Part shown: positions 1 to 8,001 of the stretch, piece by piece | How the letters are laid out: the number at the start of each line of letters is the position of its first letter | How positions within the stretch are numbered: position 1 is the first letter of the stretch | Source of the DNA: Eimeria necatrix | Lineage: Eukaryota > Apicomplexa > Conoidasida > Eucoccidiorida > Eimeriidae | NCBI RefSeq assembly: GCF_000499385.1 | Contig: NW_013651729.1 | Location: forward strand, 3,834 to 13,833 | DNA: 10,000 bases | Direction: 5' to 3' | Notes under the pieces: generated by a model | Told to the model about the DNA's origin: nothing | What the model saw: only the letters and a program-made list of their open reading frames with translations | The model's database searches: none | Translations under genes and position numbers: made by a program

Positions 1-360
1 TGGTGCCTCACAGCGGCCTCGATGCCTTCGCGTGGGCCTCCCTGCTGCGGCTGCTTGCTGCTGCATCTGGGGGCCCCCCAGAGGACTCTGGGGGCCAAGG
101 GGGCCCCCTGCCCTCCCCTGCTGGGGGCCCCCCCCCCTTGGGGGGCCCCCTGGGGGCCCCCAAGGGGGCCCCCCTGGGGGCCCCCAAGGGGGCCCCACTG
201 ACTGAGTACGAAGTGGGGGTCTTAGAAGAAGCTAATCGCCGATTTCGAAATCTTACAGAAGAGTGGGGAGAAGAGGGGGTCTTCACTGCAGCAGCAAAGT
301 CCATAAACTTGGGTCTTTACAGACTCAGCAGCAAAGAATATGAAGAGCTGCTGGCAGCAG

Positions 361-401
<41 letters not shown>

Positions 402-694
402 CCAGAAGCAGCAGCAGCAGCGGGAGAGAAGCAGCAAAAGGTTGCTGCAGCCATCGGGATGCCCCCGTGGGGCTTTCTGACCTTGAGGGCCCCCAGGTAC
501 CCTGCGGGGGGCCCCCCAGGCCCCCAAGGGGGGCCCCCTTCTAAGGGGGGCCCCCCTAGCAGCAGCAGCAGCAGCAGGGAACTTCTGTTCCCCTGGGATG
601 ACCCAGAGGAAGCTGCTGCAGTAAAGGGGGCCTGGATATCTCAGTTGCGTTTCTATTTGGGTTTGCCTCCGTCTCCCGTTTTGGGGGACCCTCG

Positions 695-726
<32 letters not shown>

Positions 727-848
727 ACGGCTGCAGCGCAGCAGCAGCCAGCAGCCTTTGTGGGAAGGACTGCCAAAGCCACAGGTGCTCGTGGCAGCTG
801 GAGAAGGGGCCCCCGGGGCCCCATGACCACTTGGTGGACGAGCTGCTC

Positions 849-892
<44 letters not shown>

Positions 893-1204
893 CAAGGAGC
901 CCAGAGGGACTCTGGAAGGCTTTGCACTGAGCCCGGAAGCGGCGCTGCTGGTGGCAGCAGACAGCAGCGGCTTCGCGGGGCGGAAAGTTGCGGTGTACGT
1001 ACACCCCAGCAGCCGGGGGCTGAGCGAGTGGGAACTGGACGCAGCAGCAGCAGACATTTATTTTTCTTTGATAACTCAAGCTGCTGCCAACATGAGGATT
1101 CTCCGCAGCATCATTTTGGAAGGGCCAGAAGTGCGTGTGGCTGCGCACATTGGGCGCGGCATGCAAGTGAGCAAACTCTTCTTTTTTGTCTTCTCCACTT
1201 CAGA

Positions 1205-1242
<38 letters not shown>

Positions 1243-1372
1243 AGCCGAGGGTTTAGGGTTTGGGGCGGGTTTGTGCTTCGCAGAAAGTGCTGCAGCAGAT
1301 CGAGTGCAGCGTGCAGGCGCTGCGGCTGCGGCGTTGTGCTGCGCTGCCACCAGCAGCCCTCGAGCTGCTGCG

Positions 1373-1414
<42 letters not shown>

Positions 1415-2364
1415 GGGAGCTGCTGCTTGTCCGGCACAAGGCGGAGACAATTGCATTTCTGGCGAAGGGGAAAGCGACGAAGAACTGGACGAAAATGGGG
1501 TGTACAGACAGCTCGCGCTGCTGCTGGCGCGCGCAGCACTCAGAGATTCCAAAGAGGTGCACTGAGAGAAATGCCAAAAGGCTTCATTTTCAATGTTTTC
1601 TGTTTTTGTTTTTTGCCACTTTTCTACTTTTTAATGAACTTTACATGCGTTGTTTATCGCCAGCTGCTTTGGTCTTCTTTTCCTGCACTTGCGGGTTTCC
1701 AGTCAGCCCATTTCACCTTTCGTGGATGTCTTAGTCTTCTAGTTGCATTGCACTGCTTCCCTAATCATTTGCCTCTACCCTTCCTTGTAATTATATTCAT
1801 GAATGTGAATTTAATTATAAAATATATGTTTTATCATTCTTGAGAAGTTGAAAAAGTAGTTCAAATGAGTTGGGGAGTGCACGAGCTGTTTCTGCTTCCC
1901 AGGCACATTTGGTCTTTGCTGCATTTCCTTTTCTTGTTGCCTTTTGTGTTGATCAGCAACTTGTATTATGAAATAGATCTAATCCATTAAATGAAAACAT
2001 GAATTGTTTTTTGATTATTATTTTCAATGAGAAACTTTAGGATTAAAGATGAGAATTCGGCTTTTTGGGAGTTTCGTGTTTTTCCAGCTATTCTGTGTTC
2101 GCAGCATTCGCCTTGCGCCTCTTTTGCTGCTTTCAGACCTTATTTGCTGCCTTGTCTTTTATTTTGATTTATTTTTTGTTTATTTTTGTTTATTTTTGTT
2201 TATTTTTATTCTTTTTGCAGCTTTTGGCTGACGGAAGCCTGGAGCCTGCGCCTTATTTCTCGCTGCACTTCGACTTGGCCATTCACGTGCCTTTGCTGCT
2301 GCCGTTTTTGCTGCCGACTGTCGCGTCAGTGATCCGCGCTGCGAAGTTCGCCGCCAAGATCTGA
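1..2364 (+). CDS. Unrecognised low-complexity-rich protein, 5'-truncated by window; three proposed exons
   Basis: The product is not recognised. The frame is already open at the window edge with no ATG, so the N-terminus lies outside. Proposed exons are 1-1166, 1284-1556 and 2221-2364, all joined in phase 0 and ending at TGA 2362-2364, giving about 526 visible residues. Non-repetitive islands look like real protein: an acidic helical stretch encoded near 204-355 (TEYEVGVLEEANRRFRN), VKGAWISQLRFYLGLPP near 622-669, and a segment at about 925-1166. They are separated by Ala tracts (about 358-390, 696-725, 848-891), a Ser tract (558-577), Gly-Pro-rich GAPK/GAPL repeats (140-200) and a 13-Gln tract in exon 2 (about 1375-1413). 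The proposed last exon ends in a hydrophobic stretch (PLLLPFLLPTVASVI) that could be a C-terminal membrane segment. Splicing of exon 1 to 2 is well supported; exon 3 is less sure, since exon 2 could simply stop at TGA 1563-1565. No function is claimed. Confidence 0.6.
65..200 (+). repeat. GGGGGCCCCC-type palindromic repeats encoding Gly-Pro/GAPK-GAPL
   Basis: Runs of G followed by runs of C recur about every 10-18 bases. Between about 140 and 200 they form a tandem array read as alternating GAPL and GAPK. A second cluster lies near 505-560 in the same exon and is read as GGPP units. Each GGGGGCCCCC is self-complementary, so both strands encode similar Gly/Pro-rich peptides. Confidence 0.8.
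992..1005. repeat. 14-bp perfect palindrome, copy 1 (coding)
   Basis: GGTGTACGTACACC equals its own reverse complement. This copy lies inside exon 1 of the first gene and is read as part of VAVYVHP. The identity extends to the left: positions 984-1005 match the reverse complement of 6023-6044 with one mismatch in 22. Confidence 0.9.
1167..1283 (+). other. Proposed intron 1 of the first gene, carrying a CTG run and telomere-like unit
   Basis: Donor GTGAGC begins at 1167 after codon CAA. The acceptor TTTGTGCTTCGCAG ends at 1283 before AAA GTG CTG. Both borders are phase 0, and the join bypasses the in-frame TAG at 1254-1256, continuing into a plausible Gln-tract exon. The 117-nt intron holds a pyrimidine stretch, a CTG run (about 1204-1241) and a GGGTTTAGGGTTTGGGG unit (1249-1265). 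An earlier acceptor at 1201-1203 leads into a frame of poly-Cys and is less likely. Confidence 0.6.
1557..2220 (+). other. Proposed intron 2 of the first gene, T-rich
   Basis: The acceptor TTATTCTTTTTGCAG ends at 2220 and is preceded by a long T-rich tract, which is strong for an acceptor. The following 47 codons form a sensible hydrophobic C-terminus ending at TGA 2362. The donor is weaker: GTGCAC at 1557 after AAA GAG, chosen because it keeps phase 0. The 664-nt interior is AT-rich, stop-laden and shows no other coding signal. Confidence 0.45.
2165..2212 (+). repeat. T-rich 11-bp tandem repeat just before a splice acceptor
   Basis: Units close to TTTGTTTATTT repeat about four times, immediately upstream of the acceptor at 2218-2220. 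They may simply supply the pyrimidine tract of the proposed intron 2. Confidence 0.7.
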
Positions 2365-2426
2365 ATTGCAAAGTTGAATTGCAACATTTGATCTGAATTG
2401 CAAAATTAAATTGCAAAATTTTGCAT
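2361..2426 (+). repeat. Short degenerate tandem of GAATTGCAAA
   Basis: GAATTGCAA or AAATTGCAA occurs four times within about 60 bases just after the stop of the first gene, two of them following ATCTGAATTG. It may be 3' UTR sequence; no function is inferred. Confidence 0.65.
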
Positions 2427-2788
2427 TTTGGATCTTTTGCAACAATTAAATGGTCCTTTTGCTCGTTTCTGTCGCCAAAAAATGGCCTCCGTTTATTCAA
2501 GTTCGGGTTCTCTTGACTCTGTGCTCTCTGCGCTTTCGGGCGCGTGGGAAGTAATTCAAGTTGAATGACAAGTCCATTTACGGACTTGTGCAGTTTATTT
2601 CGCATTTCTCGACACCAAAACATCTATAAACATGTGCCTCTTGAAAAGTACTTGAAAAATATCCCAATTACTCAAAGTGCTCTTCATAAATGCAAACTTT
2701 CGTTCTTGCATTCAAGGGAAACTGGCTGCAACTAATATGCTGAACGCGCATTTGAGCAAATGAGCATATATTCATGTATCAAATATGT

Positions 2789-2835
2789 AAAGATCTGAAT
2801 ATAATATATAAATAAAGATCTGAATATAATATATA
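2789..2835 (+). repeat. Direct repeat, 22-bp unit with 25-bp period
   Basis: AAAGATCTGAATATAATATA plus two more bases occurs at 2789-2810 and again at 2814-2835, separated by three bases. The ATCTGAAT core also resembles the repeat at 2359-2400. Confidence 0.85.
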
Positions 2836-2946
2836 CATAAATATGTATGCATGCACCTGCACATATGCATATATATATGTATAAATGTGTACTTCTGTAC
2901 ATATGTATAATATGCATATATGTACAGGTGTATATATATGTACAAG
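2836..2946. repeat. AT-rich TATGCATA/TATGTACA tract with TGCATGCA
   Basis: Alternating purine-pyrimidine sequence built from TATATG, GCATAT and GTACAT words, many self-complementary. It contains TGCATGCA at 2848-2855, a word known to be bound by some ApiAP2 factors. With this composition the word may arise by chance, so no regulatory role is asserted. Confidence 0.7.
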
Positions 2947-4363
2947 TTATGATACATTTTGGCTGTCTTTTGCGGGCATTGAGTTTATTTTTAGTCGAGA
3001 AGATCTTGTTTTGTGTCTCGAGAGTTTCTGTTTGCATGTGGCTTCTGCGAAGTGTCCTGTTGGCTTTGAATTGAAGTCAGTGGCAACAAATGAACAAACA
3101 AGTGATGATCTAGTCGGGTTCTCAGCTCCTTTTTAAGTGTTTTCATGTTCTCTTTCTTTCTTTTTGGCTTTCAACTCTTCCGCGAACTTCCGAAAACCCA
3201 ATTTTTGAACTTTTCTCAACTGACGCCGGTTGAACTGAATTCAACTCTCGGCTAGACTCGAGACGGGCGCGTCTGGGTGCGGGGGCTGCGGAAAACTCTT
3301 TTATTCTGGCTTAAAAGGTCAAATTATTTTTTTAATGAATAAAACTGAAGTAGATTTGTTGTTATTTGCTTATTTTTGCGTATCCACCCTCCGTCTCGCG
3401 CCGGCCTAACAATCGACGTGAGTCCGGGGCGCCGGGAGGGCTCCTGGGGTCTTTGGAGGAATTAAATGAACCTTTAACTGCATCTCTGGCATCAAACCGA
3501 ATTATTCCACGAATTATGCAAAACAAAAGGAAGAAATGCAGCTCTTTCGACAGAAATCGCGGCAGTGGCAAGCGAGTATCGCTTGTCAGCTGGCTCGGAT
3601 CTAGCCGCACTTGGAGGCGCGGAAGGGCCGAAAACGCCGGAAGACTTTCAAATGACTCCGCCTTTCTAGTTTTAATTCATTGGAGGATCTAAATGGGAGG
3701 GTTTTTCTGCTAATTGCGCAAGCAGGCCGTGCATGGGCGGTCTGTTGCAGGATTTTGCTGTGGGGTGGCCACGGGGGGAACGCCTGGCCGCTGTCTGGGT
3801 CTAAAGACGCATTTTTTCGCGCCTTTTCGACATAAAAAAAGATACGTCGAAATTCCCCCCGAAATAAAGGCGGTAGTGCAATATAAAATGTCTTTTCGGT
3901 GGAGATTAGTGCAGTTCGGTGTGGGAAACGGGGGCCGGTTAGGCAAAGGGTGCGGGGCTCTCTGCCTGGCGCCACATCCGGCTCCCCTGGAAAGCGCGGT
4001 CTTCTGCTCGGTTTGCGTCGAATTAAATGATGTCTACGGATTTGTTTTGATTTTTAAGGCATTCGGCGCGCGAAAGGAAGCAGTAAGCTGCCGGGGAAGC
4101 TCGCTGCTGCTTCCTTTTGCACAGTTTCGCGGCGGAGAGCCGCGGCGCGGAAAAGGCAGGCGTCGCGGACTTGAAAAGCTTCCGATCTTGTGAATTTTTA
4201 GCATTTGGAGTTCTTTTTGGAAGTTTTGGAGGCGCAATTGGCGCTTTTGGCGCGTTTAGAGTTGCGGAATCCTGGCTTTGCATTTGTCTCGGCGGCGGTT
4301 TCGGGGGGTTTGCAGTTGGCCGCGCGGCGGAAAGCGCCGCGATTGTGGACGGATTTTGGGGTT

Positions 4364-4380
4364 TTTGAATTTCTTTTGCA
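4364..4380 (+). promoter_or_regulatory. Possible splice acceptor of a 5'-leader intron
   Basis: TTTGAATTTCTTTTGCAG ends at 4380, 11 bases before the transporter ATG. It matches the pyrimidine-plus-CAG acceptor form seen at 2220. No upstream donor could be assigned, so an intron in the 5' leader is only suggested. Confidence 0.35.
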
Positions 4381-4391
4381 GCTTTTTGAAG

Positions 4392-5811
4392 ATGGGGGAG
4401 GAGAAGGAGACTTGCGGGCGGCTGAAGGGGCTGAAGCTGCACGTTCCGCTGAACCGGTACCTGCTGCTGTTCCTGTACCTGGTGGTGGTGCTGCTGCGCG
4501 GCTGCACTTACTGGGGCTGGAACGGCATTCAAGAAATGCTGTACAAGTCCGGCGCGTATTTATGGGAGTGCAGCGACTTGGAAAGCGCGACGGAGCTGCG
4601 GATCGGCAGCGCCAAGTACCTCGACTGCCCGGCCCGCAAGCAGCTGCTGGGTGGGATCTTCACCACTGCGCTGGGCTCCAACATGCTTTCTTCTTTCTTT
4701 GCGGGAATTATGTTAGATGCTGTGGGGCCGAAGATCACAATGTTGTTTGGAGTGGTGATGGACATCGCTGGGTGGCTGCTGCTGGGCTTTTCCGGCGAGG
4801 GTTTCCGGGCTTACTACGCGGCGGCTTTCTGCATCGGAGTGGCCTCTGACCCCGGCTACTTGCCGCTGATCTCCATCAGCAAGTTGTTTCCCAAAAACTC
4901 CTCTTTTGTGATCTCCATTATGGGCTCCGTGAGGTCCATTTCCTTCGCAATTCCCGTCGTTATGTCTGCCGTTTTCCAGAGCCCCGCCTTCCGCCCTGAA
5001 GACCTCTGGCAGATCTGCGTGGGCTACGTGGGCGTGGGCCAGGGGCTGTCTTTGCTGGTGACTTTGCTGTTTGTGCCGATGGCTTCTTTCAAGGCCCCTG
5101 CTGCTGCAGCAGCAGCAGCAGCAGCAGCGGAGCAGCAGCAGCAGCAGCAGGAGGAGCTGCGGGACGCGTCGAAGGAGGACGGGTCGGTGTCGACTGCAGC
5201 AGCAGCAGCAGCAGCAGCAGCAGCGCGGCAGCAAGACAACAGGTCGTTTTGGCAGCTGCTGGTGGACCCCAAGTTCCTGCTGCTGCTGCCGATCTTCTGC
5301 TGCGCGCTGGTGCGCTCGGACTACTACGCGAAGTCGAACAAAGAACAACTTATTACTTCTTCTGGCAAAGATCTTTACCAAATGTTTGCAATTTTCAACA
5401 TTTTGAGTTTTATTCCGGGCCCCGTCTTCGGCCGACTGGTGGATCTGTACGGGATCACGGTGGTGCTGCTGCTGCTGAACACTTCGGGTGTATGCATGTT
5501 CCTGTTCCTGATCTTCGACAGTCTGGCCTGCAAAGGCGTGTCAGTGGTATTCTTTTTCATTTATACTTCTTTTGTGCTCAGTAATGTTTATTGTTTCATT
5601 TCAATTCACTTTCCGGAACACGCTTTCGGCAAACTCGCCGGATTCACCTCTGCTGCTGGCGGCGTCTTCGTGCTGCTCAGCATGTTGTGGTACAACAAAG
5701 TCTTGGAGTTCGAAGCGCCTCGGAGTTTCATTTTCGTGGACGCTTTGATGGTTGCTGCTGGTCTTTTGGTGTACCTGTTGATCTTTTTGCTGCGCCGCGT
5801 CAGCAGCAAAC

Positions 5812-5852
<41 letters not shown>

Positions 5853-5915
5853 AAGGTCAGGGAGCAAAAGACCTTCGCCGACTCCAACGAGCCGGGGTCC
5901 ACCCTCTCCGTCTGA
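4392..5915 (+). CDS. Major facilitator transporter, probable ApiAT/NPT amino-acid transporter
   Basis: A 507-residue membrane protein with about 12 predicted hydrophobic segments. The first is near residues 22-45, and segments 7-12 lie between about 295 and 470. The MFS loop 2-3 signature is visible as AGIMLDAVGPK at residues 104-114 (G105, D109, G112, K114). A matching site in the second half reads GPVFGRLVDLYG at 343-354. This arrangement, with a short charged N-terminus, recalls the apicomplexan ApiAT (formerly NPT) family, relatives of SLC43 whose characterised members move amino acids across the parasite plasma membrane; the substrate here is unknown. Repeat inserts avoid the membrane core: 10 Ala at 237-246, 6 Gln at 248-253 and 10 Ala at 269-278 in the loop between segments 6 and 7 (234-293), and 13 Ala at 475-487 in the tail. 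The start was chosen because hydrophobic helix 1 follows 20 residues later; the frame stays open upstream to an ATG at 4278, but that extension is Arg-rich and unlike protein. No intron is needed. Confidence 0.88.
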
Positions 5916-6022
5916 ACCGCTGCTGCTGCTGCTGCGCTGCACTGCAGCAGCTGCAGCAGCTGCAGCAGCAGCAGCAGCAGCAGCGGCGGCGGCTCGCAAG
6001 AGCGGGCAGCGCGGGACGCGCA

Positions 6023-6036
6023 GGTGTACGTACACC
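6023..6036. repeat. 14-bp perfect palindrome, copy 2
   Basis: GGTGTACGTACACC, about 110 bases past the transporter stop. Its right flank (to 6044) continues the 22-nt match to 984-1005 in inverted orientation, with one mismatch. On the minus strand it reads KAAVYVH, close to KVAVYVH in the first gene. Confidence 0.9.
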
Positions 6037-6245
6037 GCAGCTTTAGTCCTTTCATTTAGTTCTCGCAAGTAGCGCTCTTCGTTCAGAGGCGGGGGAAGCA
6101 GCAGCTGCCTTTTCAATTGCTGCTGCTGCTGCTGCAGCAGCAGCAGCTGCTGCTGCTGCTGCTGCTGCAGCGCCAGTTGCTTGTTGCACTGTGGAAGCCG
6201 CTCATGTGGAGGCTGTGCAGGGGGCCTTAGGAGCTCCCAACTCAT
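6030..6245 (-). CDS. Weak candidate coding segment, minus strand
   Basis: Reading minus from the ATG at 6245 gives a peptide with two non-repetitive islands, MSWELLRPPAQPPHERLPQC and PPPLNEERYLRELNERTKAA, around Gln and Leu runs. The Glu/Arg/Leu mix of the second island looks like sense coding rather than a shadow. The frame continues left across the 6023-6036 palindrome and then antisense into the transporter's C-terminus, which is unlikely to be real, so a splice or stop near 6030 would be needed. No function can be proposed. The frame also extends right to 6404. Confidence 0.25.
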
Positions 6246-6442
6246 TTTGAATTGTCTGCTGTTGCTGCTGCAACGTGCTGCTGCCGCAGTTTGCTGCTGC
6301 AGTTTGCTGCTGCAGTGTGCTGCTGCTGCTCGCTGCTGCTGCAGCAGCTGCAGCAAGCGCATGCAGCGCCCAGCCGGCTCTTCGTGTGCGCAGCTCGAAG
6401 GCACTCAACTGCAGACGCCTACAAAAGATGCACTGTTGGCTC

Positions 6443-6720
6443 CGAGGGTTTAGGGTTTAGGGTTTAGCGGCGAGGGTTTACTTCGCCTAGGGTTTGGGGC
6501 GAGGGTTTAGGGTTTAGCGGCGAGGGTTTAGTTCGCCTAGGGTTTGGGGCGAGGGTTTGGGGGTTTAGAGGCTAGCGCCGAGGGCTGGGGAGTTCAAGCT
6601 GTACTGGCGAGGGTTTAGAGGGTTTAGGGTTTAGAGGGTTTAGAGGGTTTAGGGTTTAGAGGGTTTAGGGTTTAGAGGGTTTCGGGGGGTTAGGGTTTAC
6701 TGGCGAGAGTTTTGGGGGCC
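6443..6720 (+). repeat. Interstitial telomere-like array (GGGTTTA) with 50-bp higher-order unit
   Basis: Many copies of GGGTTTAGGG and variants (GGGTTTAGA, GGGTTTGGGG). Positions 6461-6510 and 6511-6560 are two copies of a 50-bp unit combining telomeric words with GCGGCGAGGG and TTCGCCTAGG spacers, differing at only a few positions. From about 6607 to 6690 the array becomes GAGGGTTTAGA/GGGTTTA alternations. The unit TTTAGGG is the telomeric repeat reported for Eimeria; the degeneracy here suggests an internal, ageing array. Confidence 0.9.
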
Positions 6721-6726
6721 CGAAAA

Positions 6727-6781
6727 CCTAAACCCTAAACCCCAGACCCCAGGATCTGCAGGCTGGGGTTTAGGGTTTAGG
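6727..6781. repeat. Telomeric inverted repeat, 19-bp stem
   Basis: C-rich CCTAAACCCTAAACCCC with two further bases (6727-6745) is perfectly complementary to 6763-6781 (G-rich GGGGTTTAGG...). The loop is 17 bases. It marks a point where telomere-like repeats change orientation. Confidence 0.9.
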
Positions 6782-6786
6782 GTTAG

Positions 6787-6915
6787 AGGGAGAAATGACA
6801 AAAAGAAAGTAAAAATAAGAAAATAAAAAGTGGAAATAAATAAAAAGAAACAAAAAATGCAAAAAAGAACAAAAGTAATAAATAGAAGAAAAATGCGAAA
6901 AAATGAAAAGTTGCA
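6787..6915 (+). repeat. A-rich purine tract
   Basis: A strongly A-biased strand built from AAAAAG, AAATAA and AAGAAA words with few C residues. No coding signal was seen on either strand; the minus frame reads as a Phe/Leu/Ile string expected from T-rich sequence. Confidence 0.75.
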
Positions 6916-6925
6916 AATTCGGTGG

Positions 6926-6939
6926 GGTGTACGTACACC
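6926..6939. repeat. 14-bp perfect palindrome, copy 3, with a nearby degenerate copy
   Basis: GGTGTACGTACACC just after the A-rich tract. A half-copy, GGTGTACGCG, follows at 6950-6959. No convincing gene is present here. Confidence 0.9.
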
Positions 6940-7015
6940 TGAACATTGGGGTGTACGCGTGGATGAACCGCTTTTGCAAAAAGTGGAAAAGAGTTTCATT
7001 TCAAAGGCCAGTTTT

Positions 7016-7028
7016 GGAATTAAATGAA
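7016..7028 (+). repeat. Dispersed GGAATTAAATGAA word
   Basis: Identical to 3458-3470. Shorter or inverted forms occur at 1986-1996, 2445-2453, 4020-4030, 9607-9619 (minus) and 9790-9800. Function unknown. Confidence 0.6.
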
Positions 7029-7072
7029 ATAATTGGGATTTATTTAATTGAATTAAATAAAGAAAGTCTTAT

Positions 7073-7216
7073 TTGCTGCTGCTGCTGCTGCTGTGGGTGC
7101 TGCAGCAGCAGCAAAGAAACACAAAAGCTTTGAAACCCCATGAGTTGTTTTCGAACACTTTCTGCTGCTGCGCTGCTCTGCATGCTTTCTCACTTCTATA
7201 TTTGGGGCTTAGGAGA

Positions 7217-7263
<47 letters not shown>

Positions 7264-7460
7264 GGTGAGGTAAATGGCCAGCTGCTGCTGCTGCTGCTGC
7301 TGCTCTTGCTGGCGCGGATACGCAGCGGCAAGAGGCGCTGCTGCTGCTTCTCGTGCTGCAGCAAAAGGTGCTGCGGCTGCCACGGCTTTCGCTGCTGCGG
7401 TAGCAGGCTAGCCTGCTGCAGCAGCAGCAGCAGCAGGCTTCCCTAGTTTGCTGCTGCAGC
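7073..7460. repeat. CTG-rich block, no supported gene
   Basis: CTG runs near 7074-7093, 7219-7261 and 7282-7302, and a CAG run near 7417-7435, separated by GC-rich unique sequence. On the minus strand an Ala/Gln frame (about 7383-7069) is open, but it starts at GTG and has little non-repetitive sequence. It may belong to a minus-strand transcript with the Gln-rich frame to its right. Confidence 0.6.
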
Positions 7461-7471
7461 AGCAAACTAGG
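7442..7471. repeat. 30-bp perfect palindrome
   Basis: CCTAGTTTGCTGCTG is followed without spacer by its exact reverse complement. Pairing fails at the next base on each side. It contains the TAG (7467-7469, minus) that ends the Gln-rich frame, and TTTCTCTTGCCTAG on the minus strand could also be a splice acceptor. Confidence 0.92.
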
Positions 7472-7576
7472 CAAGAGAAAGCAGCAAGGGGGACAGATCC
7501 TGGCTCGTTTGGCTGCTGCATGCGTCGCTGAGCAGCAGCTCGTTGCTGCCAGCAGACGCAGCAGCAAGGCCTTCCA

Positions 7577-7611
<35 letters not shown>

Positions 7612-8001
7612 GGATGCTGCAGCAGCAGCAAGGGTTCGCTGCTGCTACGGCTTAAAGTGGCGCAGCTGCTGCCTTCTAGGTGGAAGGCCGCCCGCTGCTG
7701 CTGCTGCTGCGGCTGTTCAAGTTGTTGTTGCTGCTGCTGCTGCTCTTCTGGTTGCTGCTGCTGTGTTACTTTTTGATGTTGCTGCTGTTCTTGTTGCTGC
7801 TGTTCTTGCTGCTGTTGCCGCTGCTCTTGCTGCTGCTGCTGTTCTTCCTGCTGCAGCTGTTGCTGCTGTTCTTCCTGCTGCTGCTGTTGTTCTTGCTGCT
7901 GCTGCTGCAGTTCTTGCTCTTGCTGCTGCTGTTCTTCCTGCTGTGGCTTTTCTTTGCGCTCCAGTTCCTTTTGCTGCTGCAGCTGCTCCTCTTGTTCCTT
8001 G

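Larger units (their letters stand above)
2365..4391. other. Intergenic region, no supported gene
   Basis: About 2 kb with no frame showing convincing protein character. The longest open frames (for example 3714-4193 plus, which starts at TTG) are Arg/Gly-rich readings of GC-rich DNA without a recognisable domain. CAG runs are absent, in contrast to the flanks. The part from about 3250 to 4391 is GC-richer and presumably contains the promoter and 5' leader of the transporter; no core promoter motif was recognised. Copies of GAATTAAATGA occur at 3459-3469 and 4020-4030. Confidence 0.6.
5920..6440. repeat. CAG/CTG block with repeated orientation switches
   Basis: Directly after the transporter stop, CTG (5921-5935) changes to CAG (5944-5984), then to CTG near 6118-6132, CAG at about 6133-6146, CTG at about 6147-6170, and further mixed CTG/GCAG to 6357. 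Adjacent inverted triplet runs can pair into hairpins. Some of this is probably the 3' UTR of the transporter. Confidence 0.8.

Noticed and set aside
222..1166. Long open frame antisense to the first gene, rich in Cys and Gly/Pro
   Set aside because: It is the shadow of exon 1: poly-Cys arises from reading GCA runs backwards, and the non-repeat parts lack protein character.
1028..1843. 271-codon plus frame with Ala runs after exon 1
   Set aside because: It overlaps exon 1 and crosses the proposed intron, with Ala runs produced by CTG/CAG in another frame. The phase-consistent exon 2 reading is better.
2732..3037. Tyr/Ile/His-rich minus frame over the AT-rich tract
   Set aside because: It is a simple translation of TATGCATA-type repeats and shows no protein-like composition.
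3714..4193. 159-codon plus frame upstream of the transporter
   Set aside because: It begins at TTG, is Arg/Gly-rich, has no recognisable domain and lies in probable leader or promoter DNA.
4713..5381. 222-codon minus frame within the transporter
   Set aside because: It is His/Gln/Cys-rich and antisense to a clear membrane protein; no independent signal.
7196..7567. Minus Ser/Cys-rich frame across 7.2-7.6 kb
   Set aside because: It is dominated by triplet-repeat translation and starts in an alternative frame of the Gln-rich segment, with no domain.
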